NCBI RefSeq assembly: GCF_018130695.1
Contig: NZ_JAFCJX010000012.1
Coordinates: forward strand, 124,001 to 188,000
Reading direction: 5' to 3'
Length of the DNA stretch: 64,000 bases
Source of the DNA: Bradyrhizobium jicamae
Lineage (GTDB): Bacteria > Pseudomonadota > Alphaproteobacteria > Rhizobiales > Xanthobacteraceae
Shown here: positions 16,290 through 24,872 of the stretch, one piece after another
How the letters are laid out: the number at the start of each line of letters is the position of its first letter
Position numbering within the stretch: position 1 is the first letter of the stretch
Notes under the pieces: model-generated
The model's database searches: none
Seen by the model: the letters and a program-made list of their open reading frames with translations, nothing else
Told to the model about the DNA's origin: nothing
Translations under genes and position numbers: made by a program

Positions 16290-17149
16290 CGTAGCCGCCC
16301 AACGAGGCCCTGCGGCCGCACGGTCAGCAAGGCAAGCGCAGTCGCGTAGATGATGAAGGCGCCGATCTCCGGCAGCAGATATTTGCCGACGACGTCGATG
16401 ATGCCGAACAGCATCGCGGCGAGGAACGTCCCGCGCAGCGACCCAAGTCCGCCGACGCTGACGACGATCAAGAGCTCGGTCAGGAACTTGATCGGGAAGT
16501 TGGGGTCGAGCCCGAGCAGCTTGATGCTCAGGGCGCCGCCGAGACCAGCGAGCGCCGATCCGAGTGCGAAGGCGAGCGCATAGAGCTTGTCGACGTCGAT
16601 CCCGCATGACGCCGTCATGCGGCGGTTGAAGACGGCTGCGCGGATCTTGGCGCCGAACGTGGTGTGCTCGATGAGATGCACCAGCGACAGCAGCAGCGCG
16701 ACCCCGGACCCGATCAGGAACAGGCGGTAGCGGTTGAGGTCGATCGGTCCGAGACGGAGATTGCCGTCCAGCCAGGCGGGGACCGTGATCGCCATTTGCT
16801 CCGGCCCAACCAGATACGTTGCTGCGGCGATCGCGACATAGACCACGCCGATCGTCAGCAGGACCTGTTCCAGTTCGGAGGCCTGATAGAGTCTGCGGAA
16901 CAGCGTGCGCTCCAGAACCGCGCCCACCAGCGCCGCGGTGACGCCGGCCATGGCGAGCGCCGCCAGGAACGGCCAACCGGCCTTGCCGATCAGCAGCGCT
17001 GCGGTATAGCCGCCGACCATCGCCAAAGCGGCATGCGCCATATTGGCGAAACCCATCAGGCCGAGGGTGATCGACAGCCCGCCGGCCATCAGGAACAGCA
17101 CGAAGCCGTAGGCAATTCCCCCGATCAGGATGTTGACGAGACCCAGCAT
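16286..17149 (-). CDS. livH: Branched-chain-type ABC transporter permease (LivH)
   Basis: The 287-residue integral membrane protein has the family pattern GLSITLGLMGFANMAHA near the N-terminus and GGLGSLRGTFLAA near the C-terminus. It starts 8 bases after the stop of the binding-protein gene and overlaps LivM. LivH-LivM pairs make the translocation path of Liv-type importers. Confidence 0.88.
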   Translation of the reverse strand: MLGLVNILIGGIAYGFVLFLMAGGLSITLGLMGFANMAHAALAMVGGYTAALLIGKAGWPFLAALAMAGVTAALVGAVLERTLFRRLYQASELEQVLLTIGVVYVAIAAATYLVGPEQMAITVPAWLDGNLRLGPIDLNRYRLFLIGSGVALLLSLVHLIEHTTFGAKIRAAVFNRRMTASCGIDVDKLYALAFALGSALAGLGGALSIKLLGLDPNFPIKFLTELLIVVSVGGLGSLRGTFLAAMLFGIIDVVGKYLLPEIGAFIIYATALALLTVRPQGLVGRLR

Positions 17150-17157
17150 CGAATCAC

Positions 17158-18321
17158 CTAACGGGCCGAGCCTGGATCCTTGACGTCAGGCGTCGAGGCA
17201 AATTCGACGTTGACGATCTGGCCGTCGCGCTTCTCGACCTTGCGGAACCAGATCGTCTGGACGATATCGCGGGTCGCCGGATCGATCGCGATCGGGCCGC
17301 GCGGGCTCTCGAACTTGATCTGCTTGAGCAGTTCCATGGTCCGATCCGGCGTGAGCTCGCCCTTCTGGGCCTCGACCACCTGATAGATCGCCCGCAGCAC
17401 ATCGTAGCTGACAACAGGCACGAAACTCACGGGACGTTCAGGCGCCAACGATTTGAAGGCGTCGATGAATTCCTTGTTGGCAGCCGAATCGTGGGTCTGT
17501 GTGTAGTGGAAGGCGGTCACCACGCCCAACGCCGCGTCGCCGGCCGACGGAAGCGACGCCTCGTCGGTGATATCGCCGATGCCGATGATCTTCGCGGGAT
17601 CGAGGCCGGCCTCCTTGAACTGGCGCAGGAAGATCGGCGGCAGCTCGCTGGCGGTCATGAAGACGAAGACGGCGTCGGGATTGGCGTCCTTGATCCGCTG
17701 GATGTAGGCGGAAAAGTCGGTTGCCTTGAGCGGCGCGCGTACGGAGCCTGCGATCGTGCCTCCGGCCGCCTTGTACTCGCGCAGGAACATCGCTTCGGCA
17801 TCGAGACCGGGTTCGAACTCCTGCACGAACGTATAGACCGATTTGAAGCCTTGCTTGCTGGCATAACCCGCAAGCTGCTGCGCCATCTCCGTGGTCGTGA
17901 AGCCGAACCTGACGGCGTAGGGATGTTTGGCGAGGATACCTGAGGTTGCCGAATTGACGATCAGCAGCGGCACCTTGGCGGAGGTCGACAGCGGTGCGAC
18001 CGCCATCGTGTTCGGCGTGAAATCCATGCCGGCGAGGAAATCCACCTTCTCGCCGACGATCAGCTCCTGGGCGAGACGCCGCGCGACGTCGGGTGCCGGA
18101 CCCGTGGTGTCGCGCTTGATGATCTCGGTCTTGCGGCCGGCAATCGTCCTGCCGAACTTCTTGAAGAACACCTCGATTGCCGTATCGGACGCGGCACCGG
18201 CCGCAGCACCCGGGCCGGTATAGCTCATCAGCCAGCCGATCTTCAGCGGCCGGTCTTCGGCATTTGCACAAGCAGTGGCGGCGAGCATCGCCGCGGCCGC
18301 GATCACGATCTTGGCGATCAT
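17158..18321 (-). CDS. Liv-type ABC transporter substrate-binding protein
   Basis: The protein of 387 residues is a type I periplasmic binding protein (Peripla_BP_6). A signal peptide (IVIAAAAMLAATACANA) precedes the mature start EDRPLKIGW, and the first lobe has MSYTGPGAAAG. Related proteins in such operons bind aromatic acids. I choose the ATG at 18321 (MIAKIV) because AGGGAGG lies 9 bases upstream; the in-frame ATG at 18330 directly abuts that site. It is the first gene of the five-gene importer operon and has an operator copy 52-77 bases upstream, so it should be co-induced with the catabolic genes. Confidence 0.88.
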   Translation of the reverse strand: MIAKIVIAAAAMLAATACANAEDRPLKIGWLMSYTGPGAAAGAASDTAIEVFFKKFGRTIAGRKTEIIKRDTTGPAPDVARRLAQELIVGEKVDFLAGMDFTPNTMAVAPLSTSAKVPLLIVNSATSGILAKHPYAVRFGFTTTEMAQQLAGYASKQGFKSVYTFVQEFEPGLDAEAMFLREYKAAGGTIAGSVRAPLKATDFSAYIQRIKDANPDAVFVFMTASELPPIFLRQFKEAGLDPAKIIGIGDITDEASLPSAGDAALGVVTAFHYTQTHDSAANKEFIDAFKSLAPERPVSFVPVVSYDVLRAIYQVVEAQKGELTPDRTMELLKQIKFESPRGPIAIDPATRDIVQTIWFRKVEKRDGQIVNVEFASTPDVKDPGSAR

Positions 18322-18372
18322 GCCGGTCATCCTCCCTGGAAGGTGTGTTGGGTCTCTGACGGACCGCTTTCT

Positions 18373-18398
18373 GCAAAATAGACCAAATGGAAAGTATA
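18373..18398. promoter_or_regulatory. Regulon operator copy 4 (ABC importer promoter)
   Basis: AAATAGACCAAATGGAAAGT followed by ATA precedes the importer operon. It is the most diverged copy but keeps ACC-N3-TGGAAA and the trailing ATA of copy 3. Confidence 0.55.
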
Positions 18399-18745
18399 TG
18401 CAAGGCGACGACGCGAACTCCGAGACGGGATTCCGGCGGCGCGAGGTAGCCCTCGCGTTGCCGTGATGACCACTTCTCCTAGTGAGAGCGTCATGTTGCC
18501 GGTGGCGGTGACCACAGCTTGCAGATCATCAATCAAGCCGGCGCGACCAAATTCAGCCCTAGCGGTCCCGGTGGCAGCGGGGACGTGCGGAGTCATCGCA
18601 TGGCGACGAGGTGGGGCGCATCGTTGTGCAATTCCGGCGAGCGCTCCCCAAATATCACGAGATACTGGCCAATCATCGTCGCGATCGCCGGCTGCGGAAG
18701 ACCCGCTCCCGTTCCGAAGGCAACTAGGATTTACCTGGTTTGCAC
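18399..18745. other. Intergenic stretch without a convincing gene
   Basis: Short open frames exist on both strands (for example plus 18519-18809), but none shows a recognisable domain, a good ribosome site or a clear codon pattern. It separates the importer promoter from the 3' end of the broken quinone reductase gene. I see no repeat or terminator beyond weak inverted repeats. Confidence 0.4.
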
Positions 18746-19448
18746 TCACTTCCGCGGTGCGAGGATTTCATCGAATTCGCGAACGCTCGGAAACGTCATT
18801 GTCGGCTGATGATCGAGATTGCGGATATAGCTACGAAGGTCTTCTATCATCGCCTCCCGGTGCGATCGGTCACATAGGGGACGTGATAAGCGACGAACGG
18901 TTGATGCACGGAGAGGCCGACATAGCCCAACGTGCCTTGGAAAAAGTGGCGCATCATCCCGGTTTCAAGCTCGCCATGGATCGCATCTGATCCGAACATA
19001 TGACGCCGTCCCCCCAGCGCCATGGCTGCGAAGCTTCGTTTCCCCTTAAGGCCACCGAGATCATAAAGCCGCTTGCCCCCGTACATCGGTCCCGACAAGA
19101 AAACCCGCTCGATCCTACTCTTTAGAATTGCCGGAACGCTGAACCAGAAGATCGGAAAGGTGAAAGCAAGGACGTCTGCGGCAAGAACGTTCGCGACTTC
19201 GTCCGAAATTTCTGGCGCCAGCATGTTGGTTTCGTAACCATAGCGCTGCTCGAGCGCATAGATGAGATACTCCGGCCGCTTCCTGGATCCGAAATCGTTG
19301 GGGGAAAGGACAGGTCTGAATTCCATCTGGTAGAGATCGCTCACGGTCACTGTGGCGCCTGTCGCCGCTAGTTCGTCGACGATCGCGTTGCGCATAGCGC
19401 TTACGAACGACTTGGGCTCGGGGTGTCATGGACTTAGTGGACGCGCAT
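18746..19448 (-). pseudogene. Flavodoxin-fold NAD(P)H quinone oxidoreductase, frameshifted at both ends
   Basis: The long middle frame (19395 to 18847) has flavodoxin_2 features: AFTFPIFWFSVPAILKS, SGPMYGG and HVPYVTD. Two defects are visible. At the start, HPEPKSFVSAM continues upstream in frame for only a few codons before a TGA. The expected ATG-CGC-GTC opening (19448) and a VH pair survive in disrupted form, which points to small indels near 19435. At the end, TGA 18847 cuts the protein, but the overlapping frame from 18850 continues with MIEDLRSYIRNLDHQPTM to a stop at 18746, a plausible native C-terminus. Without the N-terminal FMN-binding loop the protein should be inactive. A sequencing error at one end is possible, at both less so. 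Confidence 0.65.
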
Positions 19449-19570
19449 GGTTGGCTCACGCTTCTCGCAAGATGACCGGCAGCCCGGAATCGGTTACGGC
19501 GACCGAACGCTGCAAATTCCTGAAACTCTTCGACTTCCCAAACGCTTCTTGTGATGCAGAGGAGGGCAGT

Positions 19571-19987
19571 TTGGACCGAATCGAGGATTGCATCAGCTTT
19601 CTACTCGGCAAGGCCCAACAACGCGTCATGCGCCGTGCGAAGGAATCGCTTTCGGAACACGATGTTACGCCGGCGCAATACGCGGCTCTCTGCGTTCTTT
19701 GGGAACAAGATGGACGCACCGGTGCGGAGCTGGGCGGGAGGCTGGTGATCGATAGCGCGACCATGACGGGAGTGATTGATCGTTTGGAGCGCTCAAGTCT
19801 TGTTGAACGCAAGCCCGACGATAGCGATCGCCGGATTTATCGACTCTATCTAACGAAGCGCGGGCGGGCGCTACAGGCTCCCCTGAACGGCGTAATGGCC
19901 AATCTAAATGATGAGGTCGCCGAGCTTCTCGGGCGGGACACCGAGCGGTTCTACAGGATGCTTCGCGCGATGGGGTTACCGAAGTAG
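19571..19987 (+). CDS. MarR-family regulator
   Basis: The 138-residue product has the MarR winged helix: LSEHDVTPAQYAALCVLW, then TGAELGGRLVIDSATMTGVIDR and the wing VERKPDDSDRRI. I choose the TTG at 19571, preceded by GAGGAGGG; an ATG near 19472 would add 33 residues with no family character. It is divergent from the broken quinone reductase gene, its likely former target. Such pairs sense quinones or phenolics. Confidence 0.8.
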   Translation: MDRIEDCISFLLGKAQQRVMRRAKESLSEHDVTPAQYAALCVLWEQDGRTGAELGGRLVIDSATMTGVIDRLERSSLVERKPDDSDRRIYRLYLTKRGRALQAPLNGVMANLNDEVAELLGRDTERFYRMLRAMGLPK

Positions 19988-20215
19988 ACAGGCGAGGGTC
20001 GCGTCAGTGGCAGCCGCCCGCGGTGGCGAAACTGAGAAGCGCTTTCCCCGGTCATTCGAATGGCAGGCCCTAAGCCATAGCACTCCTTCTTCGAGATGCC
20101 GCCGCACCCCATGACGCCATCGAAAAGATCGCGAAGATGCCTCCCTTCGCACGCGCCTGGTCGCATTGTCCGGAGCGAAACCCGCGCCACAAGAACGACA
20201 CCGCGTTCGACGAAT

Positions 20216-21271
20216 TCACGCAAAGGTTCGTCTCGTCTGCAGATAGCGCTTAACCATACCCTTTCGACCCTTGGAGGTATGACCAGATCTGTAAGCCGTC
20301 GGCGTCTGTCCAGTCCACGACCGGAAGGCCCGCACAAAGCTCTTCTCGTTCGTGAAACCCACTGCTCGTGCGATCTGCTTGATCGGCTTTTGGGTCCGCC
20401 GCAGAAGGTCGCTCGCTCTGTCGCGACCCGCCTCATCTTTGAGCGCCTGAAGCGACGTTCCTTCCTCCTTGAACTGGCGATACAGAGTGCGCACCGAAAG
20501 ATTGAGCTCTCTTGCAAGCGAAAAGGCCGAATGGCGACTGCGCTTTAGCTCCTCGCGCGCTCGCTCTGCGAGGAGGGCATCGCGGCGGTACTTCAGCACG
20601 GTCAAAGGGAGCGCTCGCTTTAGCATCTTACTCATCGATTGCTCGTCGCGTCTTGGCGAAAGGTCTAGATAGCGGGCATCAAAGCAGAAGCCGGTCCAGT
20701 TGGAGGTGAAACGAACTGGCCCAGGTGAGAAGAGAAGGGGATACACACCTGAGTGAGGCGGTGCATCGAAAGGAAGAGCTGTCTCGTCGAGTGCTATGCG
20801 TGAATCGATCAACCAGCACGCATATCCGAGCACAAACCGCATTGTCGTGATGAGACAAAGTTCCCGCATCTGACCGAAATCGCGCCTCTCTTCAATGCTC
20901 AATGAAGCAATCCCGTCCGCCACATTCAATTTGAGAATCAGGTCCTCGGTCAGAAGTCGGTGATGACGACACCACCGGTTCAACGCGATGCCGAGTGTCG
21001 GGGACGTTAGTGAGGCGCGACAAAGCATGCCATAACTCCCCCAGGGCAGGCGCCGGCTGAACCATCCAACCGCCTCGTCGTCGAGTTCTTGCATGGCGAA
21101 ACCGGACAACGTCTCCATCTGCGACGCCGTGATGCGGCCGTCGGGTCGACGAAGAAGAGATGGCGCGATTTGTGCCTGTTGAAGAGCGGCTTTGGGGTCC
21201 TTCTTGTACCTTTTGTAGCCCAAAAGGATGGCTCGGACGAAGGCTATTGGCGTTGCGGCGGTATGCTCCAT
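20216..21271 (-). CDS. AraC-family regulator with arabinose_bd-type sensor domain
   Basis: The 351-residue protein has an N-terminal ligand domain of the OruR/ArgR-like type (GYKRYKKDPKAALQQAQI and WFSRRLPWGSYGMLCRAS) and a C-terminal double HTH (FSLARELNLSVRTLYRQFKEEG and IKQIARAVGFTNEKSFVRAF). The start at 21271 (MEHTAATPIA) suits the family; the frame extends 24 codons further upstream. Regulators of this type activate neighbouring fatty-acid or aromatic operons. The enoyl-CoA hydratase gene, divergent across 372 bases, is the natural candidate. Confidence 0.82.
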   Translation of the reverse strand: MEHTAATPIAFVRAILLGYKRYKKDPKAALQQAQIAPSLLRRPDGRITASQMETLSGFAMQELDDEAVGWFSRRLPWGSYGMLCRASLTSPTLGIALNRWCRHHRLLTEDLILKLNVADGIASLSIEERRDFGQMRELCLITTMRFVLGYACWLIDSRIALDETALPFDAPPHSGVYPLLFSPGPVRFTSNWTGFCFDARYLDLSPRRDEQSMSKMLKRALPLTVLKYRRDALLAERAREELKRSRHSAFSLARELNLSVRTLYRQFKEEGTSLQALKDEAGRDRASDLLRRTQKPIKQIARAVGFTNEKSFVRAFRSWTGQTPTAYRSGHTSKGRKGMVKRYLQTRRTFA

Positions 21272-21390
21272 TTGACCATCTTGGCACGATTTGTGACGTC
21301 GTTGGCAGCAAAAATGCTCTGCCGCGCGGTACTGCTTTCTCAAGTAGCCAGATGAAATCAGAGGAAATAGCCCGCAATGGAGCGAGCTGG

Positions 21391-21545
21391 TTAGATCTGC
21401 CGATCCGCCTTCTTGCCCGCCTCGATTGCATGAAGGTAGTTCGCCTTAATTGCGAGCGCGGACTGGCGGTGCGATGCGGCCTCATAAGTCGTCGAGAACA
21501 GCTTTATCTGACGACGGTTGCTCCGAGTGGTCGGACCGCCTCGAA
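21391..21545 (-). pseudogene. Possible 3' gene remnant of unknown origin
   Basis: Inside the 372-base gap between the AraC and enoyl-CoA hydratase genes, the minus strand carries a frame ending in TAA (21391-21393) that reads STTYEAASHRQSALAIKANY and then LHAIEAGKKADRQI. The helix-like, charged composition resembles a native C-terminus, but I cannot name the family. There is no start codon or upstream domain. It may be the tail of a gene lost when the hydratase gene arrived. Confidence 0.25.
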
Positions 21546-21643
21546 AGGTTAGCGACTTGGAAGCGGACAATGAACTTCAACTTGGCACATTCAGCCATGT
21601 TCAAAGCGCTCGGCCAAACCCTGATGACAGCAGGAGAATGACG

Positions 21644-22426
21644 ATGAACGAAACCGTGATTTTTGAACGGCAAGATGAGATCGGTACGATCACGTTCAAT
21701 CGACCTGCCGAACTCAACGCCGTCGATCTGCAAATGGCGCGGGCGATGGGACGGCTGGCCGGCGAGCTACCGAACATCGAGGGTATGAAGGTGATTGTTC
21801 TGAAAGGCGCCGGACGCCATTTCATGGCGGGCGGCGATATTGCAGCCTTCGTGGGGAAGCCCGAACAGAAGCTACCGGTGATCGCCGAGATCATCGACCA
21901 TTTCCATGCCTTGATCCTGACCTTGCAGAAGGCGCCCCAACCGGTTGTCTGCGCAGTGCGTGGCGCCGCGGCTGGCGGCGGCTTCTCCATGGCGATCGGT
22001 GGCGACATCGTCGTCGCCGACGAGACGGCCCGCTTCACGCCCGCTTATCGTCGCCTGGGGACAACGCCCGACGGTGGCGGGAGCTTCCTGCTGACCCCGT
22101 TGGTCGGTCCCAAGAAGGCTGCTGAACTCTTCCTGGCCGGTGGCACCTACGATGCCTGTCAGGCGAAGAATATGGGTCTCATCAATGAAGTGGCGCCATC
22201 GTCGGATTTCGACGCGCTCGTCGAACGGTTCACTTCGGAGCTGTCGAAGAACTCCGCAAGCGTCGCGGCGGCAACCAAGGCACTTCTGAAGCGCGAGACG
22301 ATTGCAGCCTTCGCCGCTCATCTCGACGCGGAGAAGGCATCCTTCCTTGCCTGCGCACAACGCGCCGACTTCACCGAAGGCGTAGACGCTTTCGTTTCAA
22401 AGCGGACGCCCGTGTTCACGCACTGA
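21644..22426 (+). CDS. Enoyl-CoA hydratase/isomerase family protein
   Basis: The 260-residue crotonase-fold enzyme has the first oxyanion-hole segment HFMAGGDIAAF and the second at AVRGAAAGGGFSMAIGGD. The position after the second segment reads RRLGTTPDGGGSFLL, where classical hydratases have a Glu pair; here Asp is present, so isomerase or another crotonase activity is possible. The start at 21644 follows AGGAG by 7 bases. It is divergent from the AraC regulator. Its substrate would be an acyl-CoA. Confidence 0.85.
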   Translation: MNETVIFERQDEIGTITFNRPAELNAVDLQMARAMGRLAGELPNIEGMKVIVLKGAGRHFMAGGDIAAFVGKPEQKLPVIAEIIDHFHALILTLQKAPQPVVCAVRGAAAGGGFSMAIGGDIVVADETARFTPAYRRLGTTPDGGGSFLLTPLVGPKKAAELFLAGGTYDACQAKNMGLINEVAPSSDFDALVERFTSELSKNSASVAAATKALLKRETIAAFAAHLDAEKASFLACAQRADFTEGVDAFVSKRTPVFTH

Positions 22427-22466
22427 CTCTTCGGATGGGAGCGGCATGAAGAAGGCTGCCGCCACT

Positions 22467-23045
22467 CTAATCACCGTCGCAATTCCTCTTTCCCTTGCGC
22501 GATCCTGCTCTCAGCTGAAGCCCGTCCAGAAGGAGAGCAGTCATTCGTCGTGCGTAGGAAGGATCGTCGCGTGCTGGCGTGCAAAGGAGAGTTATCGCGC
22601 GCAAGAGATCGTTTGGCTCGATACCGGGGCACACGTCGCCGGCTGCGATCGCTCCTTCAAGCAATGTCTGAAGCGCCGGCCGAAGCCGCTTTCCAAAGTC
22701 CGCAGGCATGGTCGCGAACGCTGCTTCTTTCGAACGAAGAACCGTTGCAAGGCCTCGTTTGCTTGTCAGGAAATCCACATAACGCTCCACCCATAGTGCC
22801 AGCGCCTCGCTTGGCTCGTGCTTGGCCGTCAGAACTGATGCAGCGTCAGCGCAAGCGTCGACTTCAGGACCGAAAACGGCCTCGATCAGGGCTGAGCGGT
22901 GCGGAAAGTGACGGTAGACGGTGCCGATGCCAATGCCCGCCGTTTCGGCTATCCGCTGCAATGGTACGTCCAGTCCCTCTGCCAGGAACACTGCTGCGGC
23001 AGTTTGAAGCAACCTCGCGACGTTGCGCCGTGCGTCAGCGCGCAT
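22467..23045 (-). CDS. TetR-family regulator
   Basis: The 192-residue protein starts at MRADARRNVARLL, a typical TetR opening, with the HTH at LQRIAETAGIGIGTVYRHFP. The open frame extends 46 codons further upstream but that part is low-complexity and not family-like. It lies 134 bases downstream of the quinone oxidoreductase gene in the same direction. An imperfect dyad (CAAATG/CATGTTTG, 23121-23139) between them may be its operator. It probably represses the oxidoreductase or the hydratase it converges with. Confidence 0.8.
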   Translation of the reverse strand: MRADARRNVARLLQTAAAVFLAEGLDVPLQRIAETAGIGIGTVYRHFPHRSALIEAVFGPEVDACADAASVLTAKHEPSEALALWVERYVDFLTSKRGLATVLRSKEAAFATMPADFGKRLRPALQTLLEGAIAAGDVCPGIEPNDLLRAITLLCTPARDDPSYARRMTALLLDGLQLRAGSRKGKRNCDGD

Positions 23046-23179
23046 CGGTCGGTTCCCGCGGCGGCGAAGTTTGACATCGTCGCGTCTTTCTTCCGGTTTG
23101 TGGCCAACGGCGCCGCTTTCCAAATGTCTGTCATGTTTGACCATCGTTGGTCTTGGGCATGCCGCCAGCGGCCGCTCAT

Positions 23180-24103
23180 TCAAGATTGCGAGAGGACAAT
23201 CTTGCCGCGCGCTCTGCCGGACTTCTGGCGCTCCAGTGCCTTGCTGAATGCCTCAAAGGGCGTCGTCTGATCGAAGACGATTTTAACGCCATCACGAACG
23301 ACTGCATCCACGACCTCTCGCAGGCGATGCGCGTACGGGCCTACATACATGACACTGGCCGACACCCCGTGCGCCTTCGCCATCTTCTCGTCTGGCGGCA
23401 GCGTGAGCGTTACCAATCGTCCGCCTTGCTTGAGAAGGGGGTAAGATCGAGCCTGCGTCGCTCCCCCAACGGGATCGAACACGAGATCGACACCTGAGAA
23501 GACGGCCGAGAAGTCCTCCCTCTTGTAGTCGACGACCTCATCGGCTCCGAGGGAACGCACCAGATCGACACCCTCGCCCGACGAAGTGGCCAGCACGCGC
23601 GCGCCGGCGCTCTTGGCGAACTGCACCGCGAACGTGCCGACCCCGCCGGCGGCCGCATGAATCAGCACGGACTCACCGGCCTTGAGTCGTCCAACGGTGA
23701 AGAGGGCGTGCCACGCCGTGCTTCCCGCGGTCGGGATTGTGGCGCCCTCCGACTCCGAAAGCGCAGCGGGCAGCGGGACGCAGTGCTTGGCCGGGACGAC
23801 TGCATATTCCGAGAGACCGCCACTCGTTAGCGGATCGGCCCAGACGATCACGGCATCACCGGGTTTGAAATCGGCGACGGCATTTCCTGCCTTCGCGATG
23901 ACACCCGCAAAGTCGGTGCCAAGCGCATACGGGAACGTGATGGGGAAGAACTGGGCCGCATATCCCGACATCATGTGAATATCGAGTGGATTCAGTGCCG
24001 ACGCCTGAACTCGCACGAGGACTTCACCCGGCCCGATTTCGGGAACGGGCACATCGTCGATGACGGGGGGCTGGTTAAAGCCATGGATACGAACTGATTT
24101 CAC
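23180..24103 (-). CDS. Zinc-independent quinone oxidoreductase / MDR-family NADP oxidoreductase
   Basis: The 307-residue medium-chain dehydrogenase/reductase has the GroES-like half (NPLDIHMMSGYAAQFFP, LGTDFAGVI) and a Rossmann half with AAAGGVGTFAVQFAKSAG. No structural or catalytic zinc cysteines are present, which marks the quinone oxidoreductase type. The start is the GTG at 24103 (VKSVRIHGF), preceded by AAGG. It would reduce quinones or enones with NADPH. Neighbours are TetR downstream and WrbA-like upstream, suggesting quinone stress. Confidence 0.83.
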   Translation of the reverse strand: MKSVRIHGFNQPPVIDDVPVPEIGPGEVLVRVQASALNPLDIHMMSGYAAQFFPITFPYALGTDFAGVIAKAGNAVADFKPGDAVIVWADPLTSGGLSEYAVVPAKHCVPLPAALSESEGATIPTAGSTAWHALFTVGRLKAGESVLIHAAAGGVGTFAVQFAKSAGARVLATSSGEGVDLVRSLGADEVVDYKREDFSAVFSGVDLVFDPVGGATQARSYPLLKQGGRLVTLTLPPDEKMAKAHGVSASVMYVGPYAHRLREVVDAVVRDGVKIVFDQTTPFEAFSKALERQKSGRARGKIVLSQS

Positions 24104-24209
24104 GGATTGACCTTGTGATCGATGTGATCGCCTGGTTGTCGACGCGGAGCGAGGCGAGCAGACTCCGCGTGTCGCGTTGTCGTGCCCGCATTTCAAGCAT
24201 GGTTGGCGA

Positions 24210-24779
24210 TCAGCCTTTGACCGCCTTCACCACTTCGACGACATTCGCGCCGAAAACCTCGGCAGTCTTGAGATCGCCGGGGATCATTTCGTCCACCGAC
24301 GCATCGGAGGGAGACACGACGAGAAGCCCCCTGTATCCGCCGAGGTTGTTGAGGTCGTCGCGGGTCGACGCCTTGCTGTTGGAGGGGTGCATGCCAGTGC
24401 CGGTCCACAGCATCTTGTGTTGTGCAGCAAGGGTGGAAAGATACATGAGCGTTGACTCCTTGTCGCCGCTCAGCGTTGCCGAGTTGGTGAACCCGGCAGC
24501 AATCTTGTTTTTCCACTCCTTGTTATACCAAGGTTTGCTGGAGGCATCTGCGAATTTCTTGAACTGCCATGACGGCCCTCCCATGTAAGTTGGCGACCCG
24601 AATATTATGCCGTCCGCTTCCTTGAGAGCTGGCCACGCTGCGTCCGGCACGTTTCCCTCCGCGTCAATCGCGATGAGCTCGACTGCGGCGCCGGCGCTCA
24701 GGGCGCCCTTCTGAACGTGCTCCGCGGCTCGCCTGGTGTGGCCATAGCCGGAATGAAAAACGAGGGCGATTTTGGTCAT
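24210..24779 (-). CDS. WrbA-like flavodoxin-family NAD(P)H quinone oxidoreductase
   Basis: The 189-residue protein opens with VFHSGYGHTRRAAEHV, the FMN phosphate loop of flavodoxins, and continues with FGSPTYMGGPSWQFKKFAD, typical of WrbA-like reductases. These reduce quinones by two electrons and avoid semiquinones. CGGAG lies 6 bases before the ATG. It is slightly shorter than E. coli WrbA (about 198 residues). It shares direction with the oxidoreductase downstream, with a 106-base gap. Confidence 0.8.
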   Translation of the reverse strand: MTKIALVFHSGYGHTRRAAEHVQKGALSAGAAVELIAIDAEGNVPDAAWPALKEADGIIFGSPTYMGGPSWQFKKFADASSKPWYNKEWKNKIAAGFTNSATLSGDKESTLMYLSTLAAQHKMLWTGTGMHPSNSKASTRDDLNNLGGYRGLLVVSPSDASVDEMIPGDLKTAEVFGANVVEVVKAVKG

Positions 24780-24872
24780 TGGATACTCCGCTTTTTATGA
24801 TGTCGATGCGTGTGCGAAAGGCTAGTCGAACTCTTCACCCAGATCGGTCCTGGACGGTCAATGTTCGGACGG

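Noticed and set aside
14542..16302. 586-codon minus-strand frame as a fused permease-ATPase
   Set aside because: Only the LivG part is real; the upstream half is LivM read in the wrong frame. LivG and LivM overlap by ATGA instead.
18519..18809. Plus-strand open frame beside the broken quinone reductase
   Set aside because: No recognisable domain, no ribosome site, and it overlaps the 3' end of the pseudogene.
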